Translations under genes and position numbers: made by a program
Shown: piece after piece, positions 1 through 7,324 of the stretch
How the letters are laid out: every line of letters starts with the position of its first letter
Numbering within the stretch: position 1 is the first letter of the stretch
Notes under the pieces: model-generated
What the model was told of the DNA's origin: nothing
Databases searched by the model: none
The model's input: only the letters and a program-made list of their open reading frames with translations
Assembly: GCA_003458705.1 (NCBI GenBank)
Contig: QRVH01000025.1
Coordinates: 1 to 35,120 of the forward strand
Direction: 5' to 3'
Source of the DNA: Eubacterium sp. AF22-9
GTDB taxonomy: Bacteria > Bacillota > Clostridia > Lachnospirales > Lachnospiraceae
DNA: 35,120 nt

Positions 1-256
1 ATTCCAATATTTGCATCATTCGCCAATATATAAATACTTTTGCCTATTTGTTCATTTAAGAATTTTGCCAGTTTATCAATAAATCTCCTTATCTCCTCAG
101 CAGAATTCTCTAAAATATTAAAAAAAATCTCTTCCACCTCGTATTTCATTCCAATATTTGCATCATTCGCCAATATATAAATACTTTTGCCTATTTGTTC
201 ATTTAAGAATTTTGCCAGTTTATCAATAAATCTCCTTATCTCCTCAGCAGAATTCT
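1..256. repeat. 147-bp perfect tandem repeat inside a coding region
   Basis: Bases 1-109 are identical to bases 148-256, so the period is 147 bp (49 codons). The first copy runs off the left edge, so more copies or a longer unit are possible. Read on the minus strand, both copies are in the same frame and add a 49-residue block beginning NSAEEIRRF. Exact identity over 109 bp implies a very recent duplication, or an assembly artefact at a repeat. Confidence 0.9.
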
Positions 257-301
257 TCTTGTACATATCAGAAAAACATATTAAAATTATAAGATCCGGA
301 A
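1..301 (-). CDS. 3' part of the methyltransferase-like gene, frameshifted and partial
   Basis: This minus-strand frame continues the methyltransferase-like protein encoded at 287-805. Just before that ORF stops, a shift by one base opens a frame reading FPDLIILICFSDMYKK and then NSAEEIRRFIDKLAKF, which stays open to the window edge. The offset fits one missing base near 300-302, for example TTT read as TT. The segment DLIILICFSD resembles the strand after the SAM-binding region of class I methyltransferases. The frame then enters the 49-residue tandem repeat. Either the gene is broken in this strain or one base was lost in sequencing. The true C-terminus lies outside the window. Confidence 0.6.
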
Positions 302-805
302 TCCATTTCTTTCAACAATTATATCAACCAGTTCAAGTATATCTCTCTCATAGAATTTTACTTGTCCCTGATAATACTCATCTATATCCTCCCATATGTA
401 TTTCCACATGTTTTTAAGTGGATCTATACCTCTAAATTCAAGTTTTTTATAATTAAGTTCTCTATTTTGATGCAAATAGTCAATCGCTGCCAACTCTGTG
501 CACGGACCACATCCCACTGACATAACTTTTAAAGTATCTAGCTTCATTATATCTCTAAATTGTCTCAATCCATACACAACTTCTGAAGCGTACCTATAAC
601 TATATCTACAATAATAGTAATCAGCCATATTAACGCAATCATATGTTCTTTTTTCACTATCCTTTTCTGGATAATGAATCTTCCTTAAACATTCAGCACA
701 ATTACTTTCGTTACAAATCTCACGTTTACAATATTCGCACTGACAACCATCCTTATTTTGACTATACCTTTCATCGCATTCATATATAAGATTATTTATA
801 AGCAT
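287..805 (-). CDS. Cys-rich, class I SAM methyltransferase-like protein (5' part)
   Basis: This encodes 172 residues up to an apparent frameshift stop. The N-terminus has a dense cysteine cluster (C10, C21, C23, C26, C31, C36, C39 and H44) that looks like a metal-binding knuckle. An aromatic stretch YDCVNMADYYYCRYSYRYASE follows in part, and then a glycine-rich methyltransferase motif I, VMSVGCGPCTEL (about 94-105), with an acidic motif II at D128. Substrate is unknown and I do not recognise a named family. The start is 3 bp after the stop of the winged-helix gene, so the two are probably co-transcribed from the promoter at 1105-1133. A methyltransferase fold is a good inference; activity is not shown. 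Confidence 0.65.
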   Translation of the reverse strand: MLINNLIYECDERYSQNKDGCQCEYCKREICNESNCAECLRKIHYPEKDSEKRTYDCVNMADYYYCRYSYRYASEVVYGLRQFRDIMKLDTLKVMSVGCGPCTELAAIDYLHQNRELNYKKLEFRGIDPLKNMWKYIWEDIDEYYQGQVKFYERDILELVDIIVERNGFRIL

Positions 806-808
806 ATT

Positions 809-1063
809 CTATACCTCCGCAAGTGTATTTTCAGCCTTTTCCGTCACAATATATCTCCCTCGGCTCCTTATCATCTTGATATACCCCGCATCAATTAATT
901 CTCTGATAATCTGATTTGCTTTAAGCTTGCTGCACGGTACTAAGTCTGCTATTTCTTGCTGGTTAAGTGGACAAAAACTATTCCCTTCCACAGAAATCTG
1001 ATGTTGATAAATAATCTGCAATACTTTCATCCTGTCATTCATAAAAAAATCTAATTCTCCCAT
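809..1063 (-). CDS. Small winged-helix DNA-binding protein
   Basis: This 84-residue protein resembles a MarR/GntR-like winged helix: helices around NQQEIADLVPCSKLKANQIIRELIDAGY are followed by a beta-wing, IKMIRSRGRYIVTE. I chose the ATG at 1063 because AAGGA lies about 8 nt upstream; an in-frame ATG at 1072 is possible but sits directly on that motif. It is the first gene of a two-gene unit with the methyltransferase-like gene, whose start follows 3 bp after its stop. A perfect inverted repeat overlaps the expected transcription start, so autorepression is plausible (inference). Confidence 0.65.
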   Translation of the reverse strand: MGELDFFMNDRMKVLQIIYQHQISVEGNSFCPLNQQEIADLVPCSKLKANQIIRELIDAGYIKMIRSRGRYIVTEKAENTLAEV

Positions 1064-1079
1064 ACCGACCATCCTTACA

Positions 1080-1099
1080 AATAAATCAGTTCATTTATT
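1080..1099 (-). promoter_or_regulatory. Candidate operator: 7-bp inverted repeat
   Basis: AATAAAT at 1080-1086 and ATTTATT at 1093-1099 form a perfect inverted repeat with a 6-nt spacer. It lies immediately downstream of the -10 box of the candidate promoter at 1105-1133, about where transcription would start, which is a usual place for a repressor site. The adjacent winged-helix protein is the obvious candidate ligand. AT-rich palindromes also arise by chance. Confidence 0.4.
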
Positions 1100-1104
1100 A
1101 AACC

Positions 1105-1133
1105 ATTATATCACCATTACAGATTATATTCAA
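1105..1133 (-). promoter_or_regulatory. Candidate sigma-A promoter for the winged-helix/methyltransferase unit
   Basis: On the minus strand, TTGAAT (1133-1128) is followed after exactly 17 bp by TATAAT (1110-1105). The winged-helix start is about 45 bp downstream. Confidence 0.6.
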
Positions 1134-1145
1134 CAACCATTCCTA

Positions 1146-1856
1146 TTATCTTGACTTTTGTTCAGGAAATAATTTTGCTCCTTCTTGGCTCTCTATAGTT
1201 TGTTCCCTCTTCACATACACCTTTCCTCGTATCTCACAATCCACCTTTTCAACCGCCTCATCAAAAAACCTGTCCTTAAAAGCCTCTCCATACTTTGCAA
1301 GAAGTTTCGCTCGTGCTCTGTGAGTTTCTTTATCTCTGACTGCTTGTCTCTCCGCAATCAATTCCTCCATATCCTCTGCAGCAACAGCTTTAACCTTAGT
1401 ATCATATACATCCCTTAATTCTCTTTTTTCCTCATTCAACTGCTCATACTGATTTTCAAGACTCGATAACAATCGCTCGCACATCTTTGAAATCTTCAAT
1501 TTCTTTTTCAAATCTTTTTCAAGTAATAACTCCGCATCCAATTTCGATTGCAATAACATCTCCCGGAGCTCATACACTTCCTCCTCCAACTTTTCAATTG
1601 CTTCTCTTAGCTGTAATCGTTCAACACCAGAAGTTGTTTCCACTGACCGTTTAGCGTACTTTGATTTCAATTCCTGCTTGGCATCCATCTCTTCGCGAAT
1701 AGCCAAAACCTTCTCAACTTCTTCCGTGTTCTGAATTAAATCTTCTTTTATTTTTCTTTGCTCCTCCACATTATCTATCTGCACATATTCTATACAGATA
1801 AAATGACTTCGCAATTGTTCCAAAAATAACGCCAGATCTTTCAGTTTTTTCTTCAC
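1146..1856 (-). CDS. Coiled-coil protein of unknown function, possibly 5'-truncated
   Basis: This encodes about 236 residues, almost entirely charged and helical (rich in Glu, Lys, Leu and Arg), with heptad-like stretches over roughly residues 70-190. No signal peptide or membrane segment is visible. The only usable start is a GTG at 1856 with no ribosome-binding site. The frame stays open about 40 bp further upstream, into sequence that encodes the recombinase remnant on the other strand. This suggests a join near 1857 that removed the real 5' end. I do not recognise a family. Proteins of this type occur in mobile elements, which fits the recombinase next door, but that is only context. Confidence 0.45.
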   Translation of the reverse strand: MKKKLKDLALFLEQLRSHFICIEYVQIDNVEEQRKIKEDLIQNTEEVEKVLAIREEMDAKQELKSKYAKRSVETTSGVERLQLREAIEKLEEEVYELREMLLQSKLDAELLLEKDLKKKLKISKMCERLLSSLENQYEQLNEEKRELRDVYDTKVKAVAAEDMEELIAERQAVRDKETHRARAKLLAKYGEAFKDRFFDEAVEKVDCEIRGKVYVKREQTIESQEGAKLFPEQKSR

Positions 1857-1857
1857 T

Positions 1858-2481
1858 TCATATGCAATCCGCTTAAAGCATGAGCTTACACTGAAAGACT
1901 ATTCTGAATTTGTTGATATCCTTAAATATAAGAATCGCAATCCAAACAAAGCCGATAGAGACAGACTGACAAAAGATGAAATTGATAAGCTATGGACTAT
2001 GAAAGATGACAAGTATTATCAGATTGTACTAATGCTGATTTACAATAGTGTGAGAATATCAGAATTGCTAGACTTAAAAAAAGAAAATGTTCATCTTGAG
2101 GAGCAATACTTTGATGTGATTGACAGTAAAACTGAAAATGGAATCCGTAAGGTGCCTATTGCAAATAAAGTATTAGAATTTTACAAAGGCTGGTTTAATG
2201 ATGGCATTGATTCAGATTATCTGCTTCATACAGATGATGGTAAGCACTTCTTATATCGCAATTATTATGATAGCTATTTCAAACCACTAATGAAGAATCT
2301 CTATATTGAACGAACACCACATTGTTGTAGACACACCTGTATATCAATGCTTGCAGATGCACGTGTGAATCAAACCACAATTAAAAAGATAGTTGGTCAT
2401 GCCGGTGCCATGACTCTAACAGAAAAAGTCTATACCCATATGGATATAGGAGAATTAGTTAAAGCAATAAACCTAATATAA
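1858..2481 (+). pseudogene. Tyrosine recombinase (integrase), N-terminus missing
   Basis: The frame reads from about 1858 through the first internal ATG (1999) to the stop at 2481. The catalytic domain is complete in order: Arg in VRISELL, Lys in the SKTENGIRK hairpin, HxxR in HCCRHT, His in VGHAG, and the Tyr nucleophile in VYTHMD. Only about 45 residues precede the ATG at 1999, so the arm-binding domain and most of the core-binding domain are gone. It probably once mobilised an integrative element inserted beside rpsI. Loss of the DNA-binding half makes activity unlikely. The opposite-strand coiled-coil ORF begins at the same boundary. Confidence 0.75.
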
Positions 2482-2530
2482 GCTAAATGATGCTTTTAAG
2501 TTACTTTCGCTGACAGAAAGGATTTTTATT

Positions 2531-2734
2531 ATGAATGATTTAGTATTAAGCGATTCATTCGCAGATTACTTCGTAATCTTGCTCATATCGCGCTGTCGCG
2601 CTATATTTACCGTTGAATTATTGTCTGCTAGTGCAAGCACTATCATCCAATATTCATCAGCAAATGCATCGCTTGTAGAAACACGCAAAAGGGATGTCTC
2701 CCAACCAGATAAATCTGATGGAAAACATCCCTAA
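2531..2734 (+). CDS. Possible small ORF, 67 residues, doubtful
   Basis: An ATG with a good ribosome-binding site (AGAAAGGA, about 8 nt upstream) opens 67 codons beginning MNDLVLSDSF. The translated sequence crosses a run of DNA hairpins (2553-2605 and 2630-2641) and ends inside the stem-loop at 2690-2732, so much of it may be non-coding structure. No family is recognised. It could be the stub of a small accessory gene of the lost element. Confidence 0.2.
   Translation: MNDLVLSDSFADYFVILLISRCRAIFTVELLSASASTIIQYSSANASLVETRKRDVSQPDKSDGKHP
2690..2732. terminator. Stem-loop, candidate terminator downstream of rpsI
   Basis: AGGGATGT (2690-2697) pairs with ACATCCCT (2725-2732) around a 27-nt loop. 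Read on the minus strand the stem is followed by TTTTGCGT, so it could end transcription leaving rpsI, about 150 bp upstream. The loop is long and the U-tract short, so efficiency is uncertain. Confidence 0.4.
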
Positions 2735-2881
2735 TAATTTACATATATATGTCTATTGTATGTTACTTTTAAGTTACTTGTTTGTTACTTATCTACCCAA
2801 ATCAAGCACTTTTCAGCAACACCCACAACTCTTGAAATCCAGCAAATAAGCCATTTCCCGAACTTCCAAAAGTAGCACATA

Positions 2882-3286
2882 TTATCTCTTTGAGAACTGT
2901 GGAGCACGACGAGCTGCCTTGAGACCGTACTTCTTTCTTTCCTTCATTCTTGGATCTCTTGTTAAGAAACCAGCCTTCTTAAGTGATGGACGGTACTCGT
3001 CTGAATCAACCTGAAGAAGTGCTCTTGAGATACCATGTCTGATAGCACCAGCCTGACCTGTGTATCCGCCACCGTGTACGTTAACGATTACATCGAACTT
3101 GTCAGCTGTCTCTGTGAGAGCTAATGGCTGCTTTACAACAACCTTAAGTGTCTCAAGACCGAAATACTCATCAAGTGATCTCTTATTTATTGTGATATTA
3201 CCTGTACCTGGTACTAAATATACTCTAGCAATACTGCTTTTTCTTCTACCTGTTCCGTAGAACTTTCCGTTTGCTTTCTTAGCCAC
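2882..3286 (-). CDS. rpsI: 30S ribosomal protein S9
   Basis: S9 sits in the head of the 30S subunit, and its C-terminal tail reaches the P-site tRNA. The 134-residue product has the family start [13 protein letters not shown], the central [19 protein letters not shown] and the basic end RRAPQFSKR. It starts with GTG after AGGAGG. It lies 30 bp downstream of rplM in the usual L13-S9 pair and is the last gene of this minus-strand run. No strong terminator follows directly; the nearest stem-loop is at 2690-2732. Confidence 0.97.
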   Translation of the reverse strand: MAKKANGKFYGTGRRKSSIARVYLVPGTGNITINKRSLDEYFGLETLKVVVKQPLALTETADKFDVIVNVHGGGYTGQAGAIRHGISRALLQVDSDEYRPSLKKAGFLTRDPRMKERKKYGLKAARRAPQFSKR

Positions 3287-3316
3287 TGTTAATTCCTCCT
3301 TATATGTGTCCTTATA

Positions 3317-3745
3317 TTAAAACTTTAATACTTCTGGCTTCTGAGCTGCCTGCTCATGATCTGGACCAGCATAAACATGAAGCTTTGTGAACATCTGACG
3401 TCCTAAAGGTCCCTTTGGAAGCATTCCCTTAACAGCAAGCTCGATAACCTTCTCAGGCTTCTTTTCCATCATTTCCTTAAGTGTTGTTTCCTTTAAACCA
3501 CCAACATAGTCTGAGTGGCTGTAGTAAACTTTCTGGTCAAGCTTCTTTCCTGTAAACTTAACCTTATCAGCGTTAATTACGATAACATTGTCACCACAGT
3601 CAAGGAATGGTGTGTAAGTTGGCTTATTCTTTCCTCTTAACACAGCAGCAACCTGTGATGCTAAACGACCTAATGTATAATCTGCAGCATCTACTACATA
3701 CCATTTTCTTTCGATTGTAGATGCACTAGCCATATAAGTTTTCAT
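3317..3745 (-). CDS. rplM: 50S ribosomal protein L13
   Basis: L13 is an early-assembly protein of the 50S subunit. The 142 residues are full length and contain [17 protein letters not shown], the HSDYVGGLK block and [20 protein letters not shown]. The ATG at 3745 follows AGGAGG. Its own promoter (3869-3897) and a leader of about 115 nt precede it, so it starts an rplM-rpsI transcript separate from the truA/ECF genes upstream. Confidence 0.97.
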   Translation of the reverse strand: MKTYMASASTIERKWYVVDAADYTLGRLASQVAAVLRGKNKPTYTPFLDCGDNVIVINADKVKFTGKKLDQKVYYSHSDYVGGLKETTLKEMMEKKPEKVIELAVKGMLPKGPLGRQMFTKLHVYAGPDHEQAAQKPEVLKF

Positions 3746-3864
3746 TAGTTTTCCTCCTGAAATATTGCTATAATGCTTAATTATTAATGTATATAAATGT
3801 CTCTCCGGGGCATTGGTGAAACACTTAAAACCTTAATTATGGGCGCACTTATCACGCCACATTT
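3746..3864 (-). ncRNA. Structured 5' leader of rplM-rpsI (candidate L13 leader)
   Basis: The leader runs from the predicted start (about 3862) to rplM. It can close with a 6-bp stem (3859-3864 with 3795-3800). Inside that is a hairpin GGCGT/GCGCC (3854-3858 with 3842-3846) and a short GTG/CAC hairpin. Autoregulatory L13 leaders are known upstream of rplM in Firmicutes. I infer the same role from position and folding and have not matched the consensus. Confidence 0.4.
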
Positions 3865-3868
3865 CTGA

Positions 3869-3897
3869 ATTATATAACACATAACCACGTGTGTCAA
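3869..3897 (-). promoter_or_regulatory. Sigma-A promoter of rplM-rpsI
   Basis: A consensus TTGACA (3897-3892) is followed after exactly 17 bp by a consensus TATAAT (3874-3869) on the minus strand. It lies between the truA stop (3938) and rplM. Both hexamers match perfectly, so strong constitutive transcription is expected. Confidence 0.85.
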
Positions 3898-3937
3898 TAT
3901 ACTTTTGCAAATGTTTTATCCAAAAAAGTTATCCACA

Positions 3938-4699
3938 TCAGACAACCCTTGCGTCATCATTATCCACATATTCAATGCCAACAAGTGTAAGTCCCTGTGG
4001 AGGAGCAGTCTGCCCTGCAACAGTCCTGTCCTTTGCCTCTAACATCTGCTTCACATATTCAGGCTTGAATCTTCCTTTTCCTACCTGAATAAGCGTGCCT
4101 GTAATAATTCTTACCATGTTGTATAAGAATCCATTTCCTTTAATACGGATTATTATCTCACTGCCTTCCTGCAGAACCTCAAGTGAATATATAGTCCTGA
4201 CAGTCGATTCTGCCTGAGTTCTCACACAACAGAAGCTTTTGAAATCATGTTCACCAACAATATATACGGCAGCTTCTTTCATCTTTTCAATATCAATACT
4301 ACCTGCAACATGCCATGTGAAATTGCGCTTCTGAGGCAACGGAACAGCAGTATTAAGTATGCGGTATTCGTAAGTCTTTCTTGTGTTACAGTGCCTTGGG
4401 TGAAAATCAGAAGACACTTCCCATGAATCCTGAATAACAATTGAATCCGGCAGGAATCTGTTTAGTGCAAATGTGAATCTGTCTCCAGGTATTGTCGATT
4501 CCGTATCAAATACAGCTACATTTCCATATGCATGCACACCTGCGTCTGTACGGCTTGCTCCGGTCACATGCACATTTTCACCGGTAAGCTCGCGAATTGC
4601 CTTGTCAAGATACATTTCTATAGTTGGTGCTTCCGGCTGAATCTGCCAGCCGGAATATTCTGTTCCATCATAAGCTACGATAAGCTTTATTCTTCGCAT
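3938..4699 (-). CDS. truA: tRNA pseudouridine(38-40) synthase TruA
   Basis: TruA isomerises uridines 38-40 in the tRNA anticodon arm. The 253-residue protein begins MRRIKLIVAYDGTEYSGWQ, has the catalytic Asp in GASRTDAGVHA (about residue 53) and the conserved FLYNMVR near residue 190, and is a typical length for the family. The ATG follows AAGGAGG. It lies 62 bp downstream of the ecfT segment, in the common Firmicute order ecfA1-ecfA2-ecfT-truA-rplM-rpsI. I see no convincing promoter of its own, so it is probably co-transcribed with the transporter genes. Confidence 0.97.
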   Translation of the reverse strand: MRRIKLIVAYDGTEYSGWQIQPEAPTIEMYLDKAIRELTGENVHVTGASRTDAGVHAYGNVAVFDTESTIPGDRFTFALNRFLPDSIVIQDSWEVSSDFHPRHCNTRKTYEYRILNTAVPLPQKRNFTWHVAGSIDIEKMKEAAVYIVGEHDFKSFCCVRTQAESTVRTIYSLEVLQEGSEIIIRIKGNGFLYNMVRIITGTLIQVGKGRFKPEYVKQMLEAKDRTVAGQTAPPQGLTLVGIEYVDNDDARVV

Positions 4700-4761
4700 G
4701 GCGTTCCTCCTTAAAAGCCAGAATCAAACTATTATAAATGTCATATCTGTATACACACTGA

Positions 4762-4974
4762 TTATATTAACTTAAGCGTAACCTTAACCACAATAATGCA
4801 TGCAAGATACAATGCGATAATAAGATATGCATTAATATCTCTTCTGGAGTATTTCAGCGGCTTCATCTTAGTTCTTCCTTCAGAACCGTGATAACATCTC
4901 GCCTCCATAGCCATTGCAAGTTCATTAGCCCTTCTGAACGCTGATATGAATAAGGGCACAAGAATAGGTATCAT
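4762..4974 (-). CDS. ecfT: ECF transporter transmembrane subunit EcfT, C-terminal fragment
   Basis: These 70 residues form the normal end of Ecf[24 protein letters not shown] in part, a coupling-helix motif [15 protein letters not shown], and a last membrane helix ([18 protein letters not shown]). They directly continue the 199-residue ORF at 4971-5570, which stops with an ATGA overlap (stop TGA 4973-4971, start ATG 4974-4972). One additional A before the ATG would fuse the two into a protein of about 268 residues, the usual family length. It is either a one-base deletion or error, or a real split gene with translational coupling. Confidence 0.8.
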   Translation of the reverse strand: MIPILVPLFISAFRRANELAMAMEARCYHGSEGRTKMKPLKYSRRDINAYLIIALYLACIIVVKVTLKLI

Positions 4975-5570
4975 GCTTTTGCCTTCTTAATAATATTACC
5001 TGACTCAAAGTCTGCACCTCGCGCCATCTGTGCCTTCATTATCTTATCTGTTTCCTCAATAAGAATTGGGATAAACCTCAATGCAATAGACATCATCATT
5101 GCAATTTCATGAACCGGAACTTTAATGTACTTAAGAAATCCAAGTCCCTTTTCAAGCCCGTCTGTAAGGTTATTAGGCGTTGTTGTAAGTGTCATAAGGG
5201 ATGAACCCATAATAAGAAAAATAAGCCTTATAACCATGAATACAGCCGTATTAAGGCCTTCATGCGTTATCGTCAGCTTCCATATCTTAATAAGAGGAGT
5301 TCCTGGCGTCAGAAACAGATTAAATGCCGCACTGATTACAATTAATATTACAATTGCCTTAAGACCTTTAACAATGAATTTAAGAGGTATCTTTGACAGT
5401 GCAATTACAATCGCCAAAAATGCTGCTACAACCAGATACAGCCATATATTACTTCCCAGAAACAGGGATATTACGAATATTAAGGTACCCATAAGCTTAA
5501 CTCTCGGGTCCAGTCTGTGTATTACCGAATCTGCCTGATAATACTGCCCTATTGTTATATCTCGAATCAT
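4971..5570 (-). CDS. ecfT: ECF transporter transmembrane subunit EcfT, N-terminal part
   Basis: EcfT is the membrane scaffold that couples the EcfA1/EcfA2 ATPases to interchangeable vitamin- or metal-binding S components. This part begins [23 protein letters not shown] in part (the family's HRLDPRVK signature) and contains several hydrophobic helices and the first coupling motif, MARGADF, near its end. It stops between the two coupling helices, so this fragment alone would lack the second ATPase contact. It lies 10 bp downstream of ecfA2. No S component gene is nearby, which suggests a group II module serving S components encoded elsewhere. Confidence 0.85.
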   Translation of the reverse strand: MIRDITIGQYYQADSVIHRLDPRVKLMGTLIFVISLFLGSNIWLYLVVAAFLAIVIALSKIPLKFIVKGLKAIVILIVISAAFNLFLTPGTPLIKIWKLTITHEGLNTAVFMVIRLIFLIMGSSLMTLTTTPNNLTDGLEKGLGFLKYIKVPVHEIAMMMSIALRFIPILIEETDKIMKAQMARGADFESGNIIKKAKA

Positions 5571-5580
5571 ATTACTTCCT

Positions 5581-6426
5581 TTATCTTAAGGCAGCCAGAA
5601 TGCTTTCCTTCGCTTCATTAATTGTGATAGCATCTGTATTAACATCAAAGCCTGCCTGTTTTAAATCATTCATCAAATAAGTTACCTGTGGTGCTGCTAG
5701 TCCTATTGCCTCCAGCTCCTTATAATGCCTGAATACATTTCTTGGAGTGTCATCATATGTCAGCACACCATCATTCATTACCATAATTCTGCTCACATAG
5801 TTAGCAACATCATCCATGCTGTGTGACACAAGAATAATAGTCATTCCTGTCTCTTCCCTTAAATACTTAAGACAATTAAGAATATCATCTCTTCCCTTAG
5901 GGTCAAGGCCAGCCGTTGGTTCATCCAGAATAAGAACATCTGGTTTCATCGCAAGTACACCTGCAATGGCAACCCTTCTCTTCTGTCCACCTGACAAATC
6001 AAATGGCGACTGATAAAACATATTATCATCTATTCCAACCAGTCTTAACGACTCAAATGCTCTGATTTCAACCTCCTTTTGTGAAAGGCCAAGGTTCTTA
6101 GGACCAAAACATACATCTTTGAATATCTCAGTCTCAAAAAGCTGGTGTTCAGGATACTGAAAAACCAGTCCTACCCTGCTTCTTAATTCTTTCATATTAA
6201 AGCCCTGCTCATATATATCTCTGCCATTGTAATATATATGGCCTTCAGTCGGTTTAACAAGTCCATTAAGATGCTGTATAAATGTGGATTTACCCGAACC
6301 TGTATGACCAATAAGTCCGACAAATTCACCATCTTCTATTGCACAGCTCACATTTTTCAAAGCCTGCCTCTCAAAGCCAGTGCCTTTTTCATAAATATAG
6401 CTGATATTATCTACTATTATTGACAT
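5581..6426 (-). CDS. ecfA2: ECF transporter ATPase EcfA2
   Basis: This is one of the two ATPases of the energy-coupling factor. Walker A is GHTGSGKST, the Q-loop is QYPEHQLF, the signature is LSGGQKRR, Walker B is VLILDEPTAGLDP, and the switch is SHSMDD. I chose the ATG at 6426 (MSIIVDN) because GAGGG lies about 6 nt upstream. An ATG at 6438 is in frame but lacks a ribosome-binding site. With this start it still overlaps the end of ecfA1 by 20 bp, implying coupled translation. About 281 residues, normal for the family. Confidence 0.95.
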   Translation of the reverse strand: MSIIVDNISYIYEKGTGFERQALKNVSCAIEDGEFVGLIGHTGSGKSTFIQHLNGLVKPTEGHIYYNGRDIYEQGFNMKELRSRVGLVFQYPEHQLFETEIFKDVCFGPKNLGLSQKEVEIRAFESLRLVGIDDNMFYQSPFDLSGGQKRRVAIAGVLAMKPDVLILDEPTAGLDPKGRDDILNCLKYLREETGMTIILVSHSMDDVANYVSRIMVMNDGVLTYDDTPRNVFRHYKELEAIGLAAPQVTYLMNDLKQAGFDVNTDAITINEAKESILAALR

Positions 6427-7288
6427 TGAAACCCTCATTTCTAACTCTAATGAGTTCCTCTGTAAATTCTTCTGAAGTCAATATTCCATTCTTTAATGGA
6501 ACTCCTTCCTTCTGAAGTTCATAGGCTAATTCTGTAACATGTGGCACATCAAGTCTCAATTCCTTTAATTTCTCTACCTGTGAGAATATTTCTCTTGGTG
6601 TTCCTGACATTACCAGCTTTCCATCATCCATTACATAAAGCTTGTCTATATCGATTACTTCTTCCATATAATGAGTGATAAGTATAACCGTTACATTTTC
6701 CTGCCTGTTCAATTCATGAAGCACATTAAGTACATCCTTTCGTCCCAATGGATCAAGCATTGCCGTTGGTTCATCTAATACAATACATTTTGGCTTCATT
6801 GCTACAATTCCCGCAATCGCTACCCTCTGCTTCTGTCCTCCAGATAGCTTGTTTGGCGACTGGTTTCTGAAAGCATACATTCCTACTGCTTTCAGGCTTT
6901 TTTCAACTCGTTCCCATATTTCTTCCGTTGGAACACCAATATTCTCTGGTCCGAATCCAACCTCTTCATCAACAAGAGTTCCAACTATCTGGTTATCAGG
7001 GTTCTGAAATACCATTCCGGCAGTCTGTCTTACCTTTAAAGTATTCTCCTCTTCCCTTGTGTCCATACCATCAACCCACACAGTTCCCTCTGTCGGCATA
7101 ACGAGCGCATTCAGATGTTTTGCAAATGTTGATTTACCAGAGCCGTTATGACCTAACACGGCAACAAAATCGCCCTGCTTAATGTCAATACTCACATTAT
7201 CAACAGCTTTAGTTATTCCCTCAACATTACCATCTTCATCTCGTCTTATATATTCAAATGTGAGGTTTTTTGCTTTAACTATTCCCAT
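6407..7288 (-). CDS. ecfA1: ECF transporter ATPase EcfA1
   Basis: This partner ATPase pairs with EcfA2 and drives the EcfT-S component transporter. Walker A is GHNGSGKST (about residues 46-54), the Q-loop is FQNPDNQIV (Q around 95), the signature is LSGGQKQR (about 148) and Walker B is IVLDEPTAMLDP. The ATG at 7288 (MGIVKAKN) has a strong AGGAGG just upstream; an earlier ATG at 7327 falls in the preceding terminator and is unlikely. It is first in the ECF module and follows rplQ after a terminator hairpin, so expression depends on readthrough or a promoter I could not identify. Confidence 0.95.
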   Translation of the reverse strand: MGIVKAKNLTFEYIRRDEDGNVEGITKAVDNVSIDIKQGDFVAVLGHNGSGKSTFAKHLNALVMPTEGTVWVDGMDTREEENTLKVRQTAGMVFQNPDNQIVGTLVDEEVGFGPENIGVPTEEIWERVEKSLKAVGMYAFRNQSPNKLSGGQKQRVAIAGIVAMKPKCIVLDEPTAMLDPLGRKDVLNVLHELNRQENVTVILITHYMEEVIDIDKLYVMDDGKLVMSGTPREIFSQVEKLKELRLDVPHVTELAYELQKEGVPLKNGILTSEEFTEELIRVRNEGFNVNNSR

Positions 7289-7324
7289 ATGACCTCCTGC
7301 CCTTTTAAGTCTTACCGCAGATTC

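Larger units (their letters stand above)
2493..2790 (+). repeat. Phased GTTACTT repeats flanking the region behind the recombinase
   Basis: GTTACTT occurs at 2762-2768, 2773-2779 and 2784-2790, exactly 11 bp apart, about one helical turn. A fourth copy is at 2500-2506 directly after the recombinase gene. Two copies share a longer 14-bp direct repeat, CTTTTAAGTTACTT (2493-2506 and 2766-2779). Same-face repeats next to an integrase gene are typical of recombinase arm-type or accessory sites. I cannot define an attachment core. Confidence 0.45.

Noticed and set aside
1-256. A CRISPR array at the left edge
   Set aside because: The unit is 147 bp, has two visible copies and is an in-frame coding duplication, not short repeats with unique spacers.
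4962-4985. Programmed -1 frameshifting in ecfT
   Set aside because: The bases before the stop (GCAAAAGC) do not form a canonical slippery heptamer and no downstream pseudoknot was evident.
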